NCBI GenBank assembly: GCA_030411725.1
Contig: MU839841.1
Location: forward strand, 248,001 to 312,000
DNA: 64,000 nt
Direction: 5' to 3'
Source of the DNA: Echria macrotheca
Lineage: Eukaryota > Ascomycota > Sordariomycetes > Sordariales > Schizotheciaceae
Shown here: in pieces, positions 1 through 12,785 of the stretch
Numbering within the stretch: the stretch's first letter is position 1
Layout of the letters: every line of letters starts with the position of its first letter
Notes under the pieces: model-generated
The model's input: the letters and a program-made list of their open reading frames with translations, nothing else
Told to the model about the DNA's origin: nothing
The model's database searches: none
Position numbers and translations under genes: made by a program

Positions 1-1431
1 GTGTCCCGAGACTGGAGGATGTAGGTGCTGCGACAGTCTCTGCGTAACCTGGCCGTGATCCAAGCTCTGACCCCGTTGGTCCTGCGAGACGCTGCCTCCC
101 GTGCCTTGTTTCCCCAGGTTCGGCCTGCTCGAATTTCCGGATTGTCCGACCGGCGACCTCGACCTCGAAAGCGATCCATCCCGCGCGGCCTGTGTCGCGG
201 CACGCAATGCCTCGTTATTATCGGTCTTGTTGGTGGAATATGCGCTCGAAGGATTCGGAGAGGGCAGAACTGGCCGGTCGGTGTTCTTGGGCGCTGACTT
301 GTGGCTCTGACCCTGGAAGGCCAGGGTTGCGCCTTTCAGGGCCGCTGCGCGGGCGTCATTGCTGGCTGCAGTCGGAGTCGATGACGACGGAGAGGAGAAG
401 GACGGTGCGCCGCGGCTTTGTGCTGGTGTTCCTGAGCCGTGCATGAGACGTAGGTAGGGTGCCCCGCCGAGTCGAGAGGAGCGAGGAGCACTGGAACTGT
501 CGGAACGGTGCAGACGCTCAGTTACGCTCGCCGTAGCATCGCATGTGCCGCGGGTATCGGCTACGAGAAATATCTGAGGGAATAGAGGAACGAGGTCATC
601 AGCCCGCAGTCATCGCGAGGCTGATGAGAATGAACCGCACAGGCAACCTCGACCCCGGAAAACAACATGGCCAAGGGACCAACCAAACGCCAAGACCATC
701 TGAGGTCGTCTTACGTGGGGCAATGCACAAGGAGCTCCCGGCGTGACGGCACCTGCCATCTCCCCAAGCTGGCCGACAGGGTGCCTGCGTCAGACCCCAC
801 TCTCCTGACGCCCTGAAACATCTCCACTACACGGCCGCGTACACTAGATAGGCTGAAGAACCACGAACGATTTGTAGTGACAGAATTCCTTTGAACAAAG
901 CTACGCTGGATTATCTCACAGACTAAAACACTAACTCCCGCGAGACCAGTAGAGCGGAACACCCATCAAACCCATGAATTAACGCCGCCTTATGTCCCAT
1001 CAAGCCAACCTCCTGTCCGCCAGCACTCAGGGGCCGCGCTGCCCGTTGCCTCCGAGGCGCCCTGGTGGTCCTGATACCCAACCGTCTTCCACCCAAACCC
1101 ATTCTCTTCCGTCATGTGACCCAAGAAAGGAGGAAAATAATAACAAAAGTACGTACAGCGCGAGCGGGATCTCAACCCGTTGCTCCCGTTCGCCATCCGA
1201 CGATATAGACCAATACGCCTTGCGGCGGCCTAGAAGAAAGAAAACATCCTGTTCGAAACTCCGTCCCAGCTCCCAAGAGCCCCTCCGAACAAAAGTCAGA
1301 AAATATAACCAGAATGGTATTCGCAATAACACCGTACGAAAAAGCAGAGCAATTCCATAGCGGCATCATTCATGACGCGGAATAACATGTCGTATCGACA
1401 TAGTATCATGCTTCATAAGGACAAACGAAGA
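1..1431. other. Gene-free left edge of window
   Basis: I see no supportable gene here. The short open frames on both strands overlap each other, show no recognisable domain and lack a splice pattern that would join them. The right part (about 960-1431) is presumably the 3' flank of the ase1 gene, which ends at 1432 on the minus strand. Confidence 0.6.
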
Positions 1432-3801
1432 TCAAAACGCATCCTCGTCCGTCCATTCGCCGCCAGACACTATCCGGTTCCCTTCGTTGTCCACAGTAAC
1501 ATGTCCCGCATGCTGTGACGGAAATCCCCGTTGCCGCTTCGCTGGCCCGGCATGTTGCCTCGGGTACCCCATGTCGGGCGATAACCGCTTGCCGGCCCGA
1601 GCAGCACGAAGTTTGGCATAGTATGTATCCGAAGCATCCATCTCTGGTTCCGAGTTGTCGTCGTATGTCTCCCAGTTCTCGGACCCCGACACAACCGAGC
1701 CGGAAACCACCGTCGACGTGTTCGAAATCTGCCGCACGGCGGGCGCTTGTGCCTGGTTTGTATGCCCCAGCCGCTCATTCGGATGCCTGAGCGATGCGTG
1801 GTAGTCTCGGGACATAGGCCTGCTATTTTCCTGGGCAAGATACCTATCGTCATACACGTCTTCTGGCTCGACTTGTCTCACGATGCTAGACCCAAGGCCA
1901 GTCCCTCTGTAAGGATTCGCCGGCGTCTCAAGCTCAGGGGCAGGAAGGAGGTCTCGCATCTTGGGTGGCGGTGCTCTCATGAGAGGCGGCCCATTCCGTC
2001 CGTTGCCGGCAGCTTCGCCCCTGGTTTCCAACCGCACACGCTCCGGAGAATTATTCCCGTGCTCGAGGTTTGAAAGCGGTACGCGGGCCGGGATTCGGGA
2101 AGGGCTGGCTTTAGGATTTCCTGTTGGCGCCTGGTTCCGTGTCTGCGCAGCCTTTACCACGCTGGCGGCGGTGGGCGTCTTGGCTGCGGGCTTCGCCGCG
2201 GACCTCAAGTTCCCAACACTGTTTGCTCTACTCAGGGTCTGGGGCTTGACTGCCTTTGCCGAAGGAACAGGGGCGGGGGTTTTGGATCTTGGTCCCGGCG
2301 CTGGCTTCGCTTCATCCAGCTCGATGACGTCGAGATAGCGCTCCCCGTGCACCAGGAATGGCCTTCCATACTCGTCTTCCCATTTCTCTAAAGCCTTGCG
2401 GAGCTCGGCAGCCACCTTTGGCAGTTCCTTGGCGATTCGTTTCCTCATCTTCTCCTCTCGGAGGAGCTTGCCGGGGTCACGCTTTTCGCCCTTCTGTCCC
2501 CGCATCATCAGCCGCGAGGCGTCTTGGCTCGACGCGGCTAGCTCATCTCGATCATGAACCAGAGTCCGATGTTTCTCGACCATTGCCAACGTAGGCGCCC
2601 TTTGATCTCGGAGGACTTCCAGCCGCGCAATCTCCCGCTCATGCGCTTCCAGAAGCGCATCGCTGTAGACGTCGGAGAATGCCGGTGTGAACTCGAGCAT
2701 CTCATCTTCCGAAAGATAGAGTGCATCCCAGAGTTCTTGGAGCTTGAAACGCGCATCCTCAACAAACAGGTGCAAGTTTTGTCGCTTGAGCTCATTCAGC
2801 CGGCCTAGCTCGTCCTCGAACTCGTTGATCTGCCGGATGCCGCAACCGCGGTTGCCATTTAGAAACGCCTTACGCTCCCTCTCTTCCACGCCCAACTTCT
2901 CCCAGAGCGCTTCGACTGCCGTCTTCAGATCCTTCAACCGCCTTTCCCGGTTCTTCTTCTCGTCCACCAGCTTGTCCCTTTTTGTTCGCAGGCGAGAGAT
3001 GTCTTCTTCGTGGAGTCCGAGCTGCTCAGGAGCGTCGCGGTAGTACTTGACGATCGCACCATCCGTCTGAGCCTGCGGTGTTCCTAGCTCGGCCCATAGC
3101 TGGATGATGTTCTCTGATAGCGCCTGGACGGTAGCAGCCCGGCGGGTGTATTCTTCGTATACCCGTGTGAATTCTTCATCGAGCTTATCAACGTACGACG
3201 GTGACAGATCGAACGTTGGTGGGATCGACTGATTCGGGCCGGTTGGTGGAAGCGCTATTTTGACAAAGGTGGGTTCCAGGTGAAGCGAATATGATTCTAG
3301 AGCCTGGGCGAGTTCTGTTTCCTGTCAGTTTCCCTTGTTCATCTCATCATGGTGGCTGAACTCACTCTTCACCTGCTCATATCTCTCTCTGTGAAGCCTG
3401 CTGATCTGGATATGCTTCTCCTTGAGGACCTGCAGACAACGAGTGAGGGGATAAGTGATCTTGAGATCGTCATCCTCCTCCGTCTGATAGTCGCGGCGGG
3501 GCTTGGAATCGTCGATCGACGCTTCCATCTGCCTTATTACCGTGATCATCTTCTGCGCTTCTTCGACCATCTCCTTCTTCTCGGCTGTGACTAGGCGGAC
3601 CTGGTTATGCAAGGCCTCGGACAGGGCTGCAAACAGCTGCACGGGTAGGTCAGCACAATCCCTTCGGATTCTAACATGTCCTCGACATACCTCTGCCTCT
3701 CTCGTCTCGCGGTCATGGTTAGGGACCCCGATTTCGTCGAACAGACCGTGCAGCTGGCCGATAATGGTATTAACCTGCTGGGCCAAGTAGCTTGTATCCA
3801 T
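1432..3801 (-). CDS. ase1: Ase1/PRC1/MAP65-family microtubule-bundling protein
   Basis: Antiparallel-microtubule crosslinker of the anaphase spindle midzone, involved in spindle elongation and cytokinesis. I read three exons: 3801-3691, 3636-3373 and 3321-1432, joined by introns of 54 and 51 nt at phase 0, giving about 754 residues, normal for fungal Ase1. The start is the first ATG, followed by MDTSYLAQQV and a long helical, charged N-terminal half with LFDEIGVP near residues 20-27, typical of the family's dimerisation rod. The central part, to about residue 500, is spectrin-like helical with clustered E, K and R. The last 200 or so residues are disordered, rich in P, S, R and A, with many S/T-P sites, as expected for the Cdk-regulated microtubule-binding tail. 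Exon 3 has no ATG or GTG between its acceptor and 2967, which supports splicing rather than an internal start. The donor of intron 2 (GTGAAG) is non-optimal. Family assignment is strong; function is inherited from the family. Confidence 0.9.
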
Positions 3802-6800
3802 TTCGGCGGTGATGGGGCGGCCGCCCGGCGCGTATCAAACGGTAGCAGTTGCTGGATGTTGAGCGGCGAGAGTCGCGGTGTGCGACTATCAAGCAAAGGC
3901 GGTGTTGTTGTAGGCGGGGCGTATCATCGAGCGCGATGACGTGCAGTTCGAAATCTGCAACTACGAGCGGCTCTTGTTTACAAGGAGTCCCTCGTTATCT
4001 CTCAGCACACCCGCAGGCTATCAATGCAGCCGCCGAGATGCATCTCAGAAATGGAAAAAAAAACAGTTGTCGTCCAGAGTCAAAGACGCTGCGAAAAGAA
4101 CGAAGGGGATCGTGAGGCCAGCGGTGTGCTGAACGGGTTTTAGGTGAACAAGATGTGCGACTCGGGGAAGGAGCAGGTCTCGGGAAGGCGAGGATGGAGG
4201 CCCAGATTATTGGTCGGAGGCGTCCCGGGAAGGTGCGTTGTTGAACGAGAATCCTGGTTCGCGACAATTGACTGGTCTCCACGGCAACGGCCGCCTATTT
4301 TCGTGTAGGGCGGCTGGCTGTTTCAGACAACCCCACCTGCCCTGTTGGGAGCCGACTTCAACATCCCCCGCAATGATGTGCACTCGATGGGCCCCCGCTC
4401 TGGGCCTGGACGTCTTCTAGAAGGGATGCGCCGGCGAAACACTCCCGACATGATCAAGCCCAACGCATTGCTCCAGCTAATTTCCTTTCCCACCGTCCAA
4501 GAGAAGCGCTCCTCGATCACCGAGTCCGCAAGTCAATGACTTTCACAGAGTCGGCGCTTGGACCGCTCGACTTCGGGGTAAACACAATGAGCCGAATTTC
4601 TTTATTCACTTCATTATATCCCGTGCTTCTCCCCTGTCTTGGCGTTTGGTACTTAATTAATACTGTCTTCTGGACCGGGAATTCACTCGGCCGTAAGCCC
4701 ACACGTGCTTGATAGTACATTCAGTCGATATCCGTGGCATTGGCGCGCCTATCAATAGCTATTTTGTTTGCAGTCGAGATAACTTCACATTACTGTGTAT
4801 GTTTCCTGGGCGGTGTATTCCGTCTAATCCGTACCCTATGATCACTTAGTCCGCGAGTCCTGTCTTCCAGATACGGTATATTGAGACGCTACTCCGCAGC
4901 CGTCTGGTGGGCTGCCAGAAAGCACGGTGCGAAGTCTAGATGGTCTGGTCGGGATGATGGTGTAGACATTAGTTGACCGAAGAAGTTGGCGTCTAGTTTG
5001 GTTATGACGAGATTCTGGCCTCCTTTGCAATCCAAGGGTGATGGAGGGCACTAGCGGTCAGTAGGACCGATATGAGAGATGAGAGGTCCAAGTGAGGTCT
5101 CAGGCGTATGGAACGGGTTGGCAATGTGGATGGCTGTTCGGTGATATCAGCTGCCACATAAAGTACGGATTGGAAGAGTCAACCCGGCTGCATTTGGATA
5201 TTCTGTGATGAGTGGCCCGTGACCGACCGGGTGCCGTCTTTGCTGGCATGTGAAGGTATCGCAAATGGCCAGACGAAGCAGGGACGTCTGGAAATGCACA
5301 GTAAGTGACAGGGTGAAGTTGGTCTTGTACAAGGCCCAAGAGCCTTGGGATTTCATCGGCAACAGCCAATGGAGCTTGGGGCTAAAAGTCTTACGTGCTC
5401 AATGAGCTGCCCGGAATGAGTGTTGGACTGTTTACTCGGCATATCATGGTGTTCCCAGACCGTGCCTACCGGGCTATGGTAGTGCGAGAGAAACATCCAG
5501 AGAGACAAGCTGGTATCACTTCCCTTACTAGTCAAAGATACGCACTTCGACCCGTCCTCCGCAAGCAAAGCCGGGATACGCCAGGAGCTTGGCGGTGGGC
5601 GGTTTCGGTTTGGTGAGAGCATCACCGGAAGAACTGGAAGTTTTGATGATCGAGTGCGAGACGCGAGAAGCCAGGAACATGATTCCGGGTCTATCTGTAA
5701 AACAGCACGAATTTTCCAGGTCGTCGAGGTCGGATGCTGTTTGCCGCGTCCGCCTCCTGGTCAACGTCTTGAGGTGTTCCTGCATCCTCAGGTTCAGCAA
5801 CACGGCAATGCGTGGGCAAATGCAACCCGCTTGTCAGACAACCAGACTCGCCATGATCCTCTTTCTTGCTGGAACCGGGCATTCGAACGGCGGAGAGGAC
5901 AGGTTCCGAGAACCTTCTAGAGTACGGCTAGTCGTCGTAGCATCCTCCGCAGCTTGGAAAATCATCGCGAATCCTCAGCTTCAGATGAACCGCCAACGTC
6001 GCAGTCGAATTTTCTAGACTGCATTGACGATGCAGCATCAGGTTCTGTCTCTGGTGGAAAGAGCCGTACCATCGCCATCGGCGTGATGGACTGGCTAAAT
6101 ACCGACACAACAGCAGCCGACTGCCGAGATGTCCGCACAGACTGCAGATGAATGGGCTGGGGGAGACAGAAGACGTCCAGCTCCATCCCGTTCTTCCGCC
6201 TCGATGGCACCGTCTCGCACATCTGTCGGCGCACCCGGTCGAGGCCCTGTCCCTGCCTGGAGTCTGTTCCACCTGACGGGATCTGCCAACGACGCCGCCA
6301 GGATTGTTGCTTGATCCCCAAATATCTTCGCAGGATCATGTGGACTAGTAGTGCCTGACAGCCTGTGTAGAGCCTTGTGTCCATGGACCGTCTGTCTTTT
6401 ATCAGGACGAATGTCTTTTGGACGGATAGCGGCGAGAGTCACTTCACTAGAGCAAGTTCAAGTGGAGGGCAAGCACTCGATAGAGTCAATCCAGGGGAAA
6501 GCCCTTTCAAGCAATCGCATTGACGTTGGGTCTTGAAGCACGAGCCAACCACTGCCCGTTGCCCAACACCACCTGTGCTCGGCTCTTTCCTTGATTGAAA
6601 CAATAGCTCATCGCTGGTTGGCTGGACAGACACGGGCCCGGTGCTACTTTCCACGAGCCGCATGTTGTCTCGAGTTTGAGATCTTACCCCTCGTTACTTT
6701 TTCACCTCTTCCATCTCAACCAGAGAGGGAGGCCTGAGAGAGGGTAGCAGCCATCCCCTCCCACCATCCATCGACTTGCATCCCGGCTCGGTAAACGGAG

Positions 6801-7933
6801 AGACAGGCCATCCCCACTTCCCCAGACTTTTGGGCACAGATCTCGTCGTTTGCTGTGTCTTGCGGCAGGTGGAATGCTTGCCGAGTGTGCATGAAGACTC
6901 GTCCCTGTCCAGAGTCAACGGCAGAGCATTTCGACTGTGGTCTGTTTGATCACCTACGGGTCCCCCAACAGGCCACATTTCGTGGTGCCATCGAACCAGC
7001 CAGCAACGCCCAACGGACTGCTGAAGATCGGGGTCTGTCGACCATGTGGGATTATCGCCACATTTCTTCTAGTCGTCCGCCGTGTAGCCTCCGGGCTACG
7101 CCGTGATGGGTCGTTGACGGCTTGAACTCCTTGCGTGTATGAGGCACATTTACCCGTTCCGCTGGCCTCGAGCCCCTAACACCACGCGGCTGTCTACCGT
7201 GCCTGGTGCGGAGCCAAAGAGAAGACATCGGTCCCGGCTCGCGGGCTGCGCTGCGGGCAACGCCATCGCCGACACCGCTTAGCTGCCGTCCTCTGGTCAC
7301 GTCCAGCCGAGTGGCGACTGACTGAGTCGACAACGGCCGCTTTGGGGCCTTTCCTCATGCCTCTAGGTGTTCGTTGGCCGGTGCATAATCGTGGTGGCAA
7401 GTTCGCCTACTGCATTGCACCACGGCAAGGCTACGAGGAATGACAGCTGAGTCTGCCGCTTCTAGACTCTGTCTACCAATTGCGGCTTCCGGCACCTGCT
7501 CGACTTGCTCGGCGAGATCTCCTGCAGAAGGAACTTGACACATGAGGCAGATTTATCCGGCCGGTCCTACGCATGTAAGTCACTCTCTGCTGGATGGGTT
7601 GAGACGACTTACAGATCGACATGCGTGCATCTCTCGGCCCTTGCCTTTGTCCTCTGCTGCCAGTGCAGAGTCCCAGAGACGGCACGATGTGCCCGGGAAT
7701 TGGTCATGATATGTTTCCCCGTGGTTGATGACATGCCGTGTGGTGGTGTGTCTCCCTTTCCTATAACTTGATCCATATTCCCACATCCCAGCCACTACCT
7801 TCTGCCTTCTTGCTGATCGCTCTTTTGTGCTTGTTATTCTTCTTTACTAGTAGTGAGTAGCCTCCTGGTGAAGGCTGTCCCGACACAACAGCGCCTGGTA
7901 TTTGGAATGAGATAGTGTCGCCTGGCTTGCGTC
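3802..7933. other. 4.1 kb region without a recognisable gene
   Basis: This lies between the divergent ase1 and rhodopsin-like genes. All open frames are below about 145 codons, overlap on both strands and match nothing I know. Base composition looks like the rest of the window, so I see no sign of an AT-rich RIP-mutated transposon. The last 200 bp contain pyrimidine-rich stretches (TCTTTT, TTCTTCTTT around 7800-7845), consistent with the promoter and leader of the downstream gene. A long non-coding transcript or long 5' leader cannot be excluded from sequence. Confidence 0.5.
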
Positions 7934-9563
7934 ATGGACGCCACCTCGACCGCTGCTGCTTCGCTCAGCCCGAGCACCACCAAGCTACAAATCTTCGCTA
8001 TCGTTGTCAACTTTTTCTTCCCCGCCGTCGCTCTCATCATCGTTGGGATACGTGCCACCGGAAGAGTGGCTACGCGCCAGTTCGGATGGGACGACTGGCT
8101 TGTCAGTATAGCAATGTTGATGTCTGTCGCCCAGACAGTCATCAGCTACTTCTGTAAGCATCCCGGAAGTCAACTGTGACTCCAGCTAACAATCAGCAGT
8201 TATCAAGACCAACTTTGTTGGCTTCTCGCCCGACCAAATCCCACCGCATGACGCAACCGAGGGCTTGATATGGCAATATGCTGTCCAGATTCTGTACAAC
8301 CCGATCCTGGCGCTTGTCAAGTCGTCGGTGCTCATCTTTCTCTCACGGCTGTTCGGTCAGAAGCGCGGTCTGCTGCGTGTGCTTCTTTGGCTCAACATTG
8401 CCAATGTCGCTCAGATGGTTGCCGTCTTCTTTGCTATTACGCTTCAATGTCTGCCCATCGCCTTCAATTGGGATCTCACCATCCGGGGTGGCCGTTGCGT
8501 TGACCGTCCCATCTTGTACACCAGCACGGCAGGTTTCAACATCTTGACGGACCTGCTTATTCTTGGCCTGCCACTCTGGATTTTCGTTGACCTGAAGATC
8601 CCGAGACGCACCAAGATCGCTCTGCTCTTCGTCTTCCTGCTTGGATTTCTGTAAGCACACTTTGCCTCCTGCCGTTTATCATGTATCAATCATACTGACT
8701 GTCCCAGTGTCACCATTACTTCGATCATTCGTTTGATGCTCCTCATACAGGGGCTCTTTGGTCTTCAGATCTTTACCGATGCTTCCAACAAGGTCGGCTT
8801 CGTGACATCAGGCATCGAGACCAACCTTGCTCTTATCACAGCTTCGGCACCAGCTCTGCGGCCTTTCTTCCGCAGCCGGGAACGTGGCGGTTGGTTACCG
8901 CAAATGTCTATGGCCCGGAGTCGCATCTCGGATGAGGAGAAAGGGCCGGTAGTAAAGTCAGTTGGGTGGGACAGCCCGCGAACTGGGGGTAGTCCTACCA
9001 GCAAAGGGGGCAGAGGCGGCAGCCGTGTCGGCAGGAGAGGCAGCAACAGGAGTGGCAGAAGCGCTCGAAACGGACGGGGCGGCAAGACCAAGCCTTCGAT
9101 CCGTGTCCGAGCCGACATGGCCGAGCTCCGCAGCCAGTCCCCGCGGTCGAGCGAAGAAGAGACCATGACAAACAACGGCATCATGCGTATCTCTGATATC
9201 CAGCGCGAAATTGACAGCATCGCCCGAGAGATCGCTGCCACGGGATCCGGTGCTTACCTCCCGAGGCCATCGACAGCGGGGACCGGGTCGGGCCGGACCG
9301 GGACCTACTCAATAGGGCCATCATTGACCGACACCGTACCTCGGCCGTCGACAAGCGGTGAAGGCAGAGATCGTCGTTTCCCCGAGCGCTATTACAGCGA
9401 GAGCGTCTATCCGGATCTGGATTATGACGAACGAGAGATCCGCGACTATAACAGTGAACGCTTCTCGCGGTACGGTGACCGCCGCTTCGGAGTCGTCACA
9501 CCAAAGGGGACTACCCCTACCTCCTCAACATGGCGACAAGCCGCTGGCGGGCGGCCATTCTAA
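7934..9563 (+). CDS. Fungal rhodopsin-like seven-helix membrane protein (Pth11-type)
   Basis: Predicted plasma-membrane protein of the large fungal 'integral membrane protein, rhodopsin domain' family (related to Pth11-like receptors, often annotated SAT4 or DUF-type). Exons are 7934-8153, 8200-8650 and 8708-9563, with introns of 46 and 57 nt, coding for 508 residues. Hydrophobic segments appear in order: about 18-41, 53-74, then a long pair after the LIWQYAVQ segment, a helix before LQCLPIAFNW, one at FNILTDLLILGLPLWIF, one at LLFVFLLGFLVTITSII, and the final GLQIFTDASNK...NLALITASAPALRPFF helix. The WDLTIRGGRC loop with its Cys is characteristic. After the last helix follows an unstructured tail of about 230 residues, with a basic Gly/Arg/Ser-rich stretch (GGRGGSRVGRRG) and many S/T and Y residues, presumably cytosolic. 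It stands alone with no pathway neighbours. Ligand unknown; receptor activity is inference. Confidence 0.85.
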
Positions 9564-10100
9564 TGTCATCTTTTCCTTGTTCCCTTCCGGCTTCGGCATA
9601 ACAATTCGATATGCCACCACATCCATGGCCCTTGTACATATATACCTGGGAAGAGCAAACGATGTCGGTACACATTAGGGAGTCATGGGCTTTGCTTTTT
9701 TTTTTCTACGGAAACCATTACGACCGGCGCAACCTTCTTTTCGAGGAAATACCCACCTATCATTATTTTGCGGGCGCCACATCTTCGCCCTGGTTCGGCT
9801 TCTTTTTTTCACTTGTGTGGGATGCATAGCAGATACGTCTGGATGATTTGATACCTTTTTGGGGATGTGCTCTGTGACGATTGCCGCTGGAGGGTAGTAG
9901 ATTAGTGAGAAAAACACGTCCTTGACTATGATCATGGATTTAATTACAATATAGAGATATGTTTGGATCCTGTAAACTTGGGATTGTCTATCTCTCTCAC
10001 TCTCTCTTGAGTAGTGCTTTCCCTTTTCTCCCTCTCTCTACAACCAGCTTATTAATTCCTCCAAGGAATGAATTGGTCCGTACGCAAGCTTTACTTTGAC

Positions 10101-10230
10101 ATGGCTACCTACCTAAATATCTACCTACCTAACCTGGCGAAAACCACGGGGGGGGGGGAACAAAAAAAAGTAACGAGACGGAAGGAACTACCTACCTAGA
10201 GTTGGGAAGAACACAAACCTACCTACGTAG
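10101..10230. repeat. Cluster of TACCTACC units with an 11-base G tract
   Basis: TACCTACCTA or close variants occur at about 10105-10114, 10122-10131, 10189-10199 and 10218-10227, interrupted by a pure G run at 10148-10158 and an A run just after it. Related GGTAGGT and GGTACCTAGG pieces recur at about 10460-10515, 10648-10658 and 10938-10956. This is low-complexity intergenic DNA; no coding content. Confidence 0.7.
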
Positions 10231-12761
10231 CACAAAAAGAGTTGGGGGACGAAACAGGAAGCATAAGAGAGAGGTACATCCGGCTCATCACCAATTCTTT
10301 AGCCTCGTGGTTGGTTTTGACGGGTTTCAGGACGGAAAAAATCCGTCCCTCTTTCGTCGTCGATCATTTCTGCGACAACTTGTTTTCCCACACCCGCTTC
10401 TACTACCACCTTACCTTGTGTATTACCTTATGGTAAGTTTTCCCGCCCGTATGTAATTTGGTAGGTTCGGTAAAAGTGAGAACCTCACCTACCATGCCTG
10501 GTTGGTACCTAGGCAAAGGTGAAGAGAGAGAGAGAGAAAATTATGGAATTATGAAATTACCTAGGGACGGAGAGGGAGGAGGATCATCATCATCGTCATT
10601 ATCAGGAGTGAGTCCCTGCCTGCTTTGCTCTGCGGCCCGGTCCCGGGTAGGTAAGGTAGCCACGGAAACACCTCGCTTCCAGCTTTCGGTAGCAATTCGT
10701 ACAATACAGTCAGGCAGGCAGGACGGGATGCCAGCCATCCAGCGAGCGAGCGGTTTAGTTACTTTCTACAACATCTCGCTTCGGAGTCGAGCGAGTACCA
10801 AGGGAAGAGGGGGGAGAAACCTTTTCTCCTTCCGGCTTTGGGCATTAAAACGTACGAGGCCAAGGACTCACCCCTTCGCTTTACCGTCCAAGATGAGGTC
10901 TCCTGTACGGAGGTGCTCGACTTCCTGTCATGGCTAAGGAAGGTAGGTACGTAGGTTGGAAAGCGAGATAAAACACACACACAAAAAACACCGCTTCTGT
11001 GCAGGAAGCCCCTGCCCTGCATACCGATCGCGCGGTAGACGGGAGAGACAGGGCAATGGGCTTGTCCACGTCGTCAATAAACCCACTTACTCTGTCGGCG
11101 CCGCGCGCGCGAGGGTTTTTTTGGGCTTGGCTCTTTCCATGCGTGGAAGCTTCTGTGAATTTTTCTCTCGGTGGAGTCAAGAAAAATCTTTTCTTCTTCA
11201 AGGTTAACTGAAGTGTCCACTTTCCTCGTCTCATTCTCCTCCTGCCGTTTGAGCGTTGAAACCCGAACCCGCGAGATCCGAGGTCAGGCATCAACAAGGT
11301 TCCCTTGGGCGGACGGCGCTGGGCGGGCAGCCGAGGACGGAGCGGAGTCCGCCATTTTTCTCTTTTTCCTCTCGAGCGAGCCGGGGTTGCAAACCGCAAG
11401 AAGGCGGTCAGCGACATTTTCCCCATGCGTTGGGGAAGAAGTATGTTGAGGGCTGGAGGGAACCACGGGAAAGAGAATCTGGCTCTTCCGTGGCTCTTCA
11501 GATTATGAAGACGACTAATCTTGTGTGCCCTTTACCACCCGACGAAGTTACACGTCTACGGAGTAAGTGCCGTTCCACGTGGAACCCGGTCCGGAGGATT
11601 AGGGCTCGTTGCCGCCACGGCACCATCGTTCACGAGGACCCTTGTGAGATCGATCGGGCAGGCTTATCGATAGTTATCGAGAACGCACCCCGCACCGGGA
11701 ACCCCACCACCCTTCGCACACACGCGGGACCCGATGCGGGACATTCGCATGCCAATTCTTTCCAAGGAAAATGCCCAGCCGATAAGCCCTTCTCAATCTG
11801 TTCTCAGGCAGGACGGATCGAGGAGATGACGACAAGGTGGCATGGGGTAGGTATCCTGCACCTTGGGTACCATGTCAAACAATGCCGTTCCGGGGCGCTA
11901 TCCGAGATGATATCCGTCCTCGTTTCCGACTTTGTTTGGAGATGCAGCGAGGAGTTGATCTGTCGTGAGAAGAGCGTCTATTTCCTTGCTCGAGATAGAC
12001 CATATACCTGTTTGCTGATCTCGTGTCCTGGTTGGACTGGAGCTAGCAATAGGCGGGTGCTTGGTCTACAGTATTTCCATGGGGGTTACCTTGGCTTTCC
12101 GAGCGGTAATGTAGTGGGTTGGCAGGCCAGCAATTCCGGCAGGCAAAGGACGGATGCTCCGGGACACAGCACCCGGCCCTTCAGACGAGTTCGGCGAAAA
12201 CATCCGCAGTCGCCTAGCCCGGCGGCCGTGGGCGAGGGGAAAAGCTGCGACCGTGCTGATCATTTTGCCTCTGGTCCCTGATGAGCCTCTTGAACTAATC
12301 GCACCAGGAGTTCGCCAAACACGGCCCGTGCTGGAACGGCGAGAAATATGGGCCGAAAATCTCTGGGAGTGCCGGTTGAGTCAGTCATCCAAGCCGGAAT
12401 ATCCTTCCCTGGAGGGCCGGGACACGTTGTCTAAATTCGATTAATAACGCGGTTTATCGGCTGCTTTTTTGGCACCGCGGGATGGGGGGACCAGAAAAAA
12501 GTTCGTGCAACTTGTCATCCCTCGTCCGGAGGTGAGACAAGATAGGAAGGCCACAGCACGCTACCCAGGCCGATCGCCTTGGCCGACGTGGGAGTAAGGC
12601 AACTTGGACAGCTGTCTGACGCTCGAACTACATACCTAGACCGGTCCATGTCAAGGTCCAACGGATGCATACGGTTGTCCCCTCGACCGAGTTTGCGATT
12701 GCGTTGCGCAGCGATGCACAGTCGACGCAGGCAACACCCCCTTATGCAGTCTGGGCCGGCG

Positions 12762-12785
12762 GTGGTGTGTGTGTGTGTGAGTGTG
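12762..12785. repeat. TG dinucleotide microsatellite
   Basis: A run of alternating T and G (GTGTGTGTGTGTGTGAGTGTG) interrupted once by A, in non-coding DNA. Potentially length-polymorphic. Confidence 0.8.

Noticed and set aside
1145..1240. tRNA-like T-arm on the minus strand (CGGG, TTGAGAT, CCCG) followed by TTTT
   Set aside because: The T loop lacks the invariant TTC, no acceptor stem pairs across about 75 bases and no D-arm is found at the right distance.
3802..7933. RIP-degraded transposon in the 4.1-kb gap
   Set aside because: The region is not AT-rich, has no long terminal or inverted repeat and no recognisable transposase or reverse-transcriptase fragment.
11256..12281. 341-codon open frame on the plus strand in the 4.5-kb gap
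   Set aside because: Begins with TTG, has no ATG until about codon 84, and the product has no domain, no repeat and an unstructured mixture of residues. Long chance frames are expected at this GC content.
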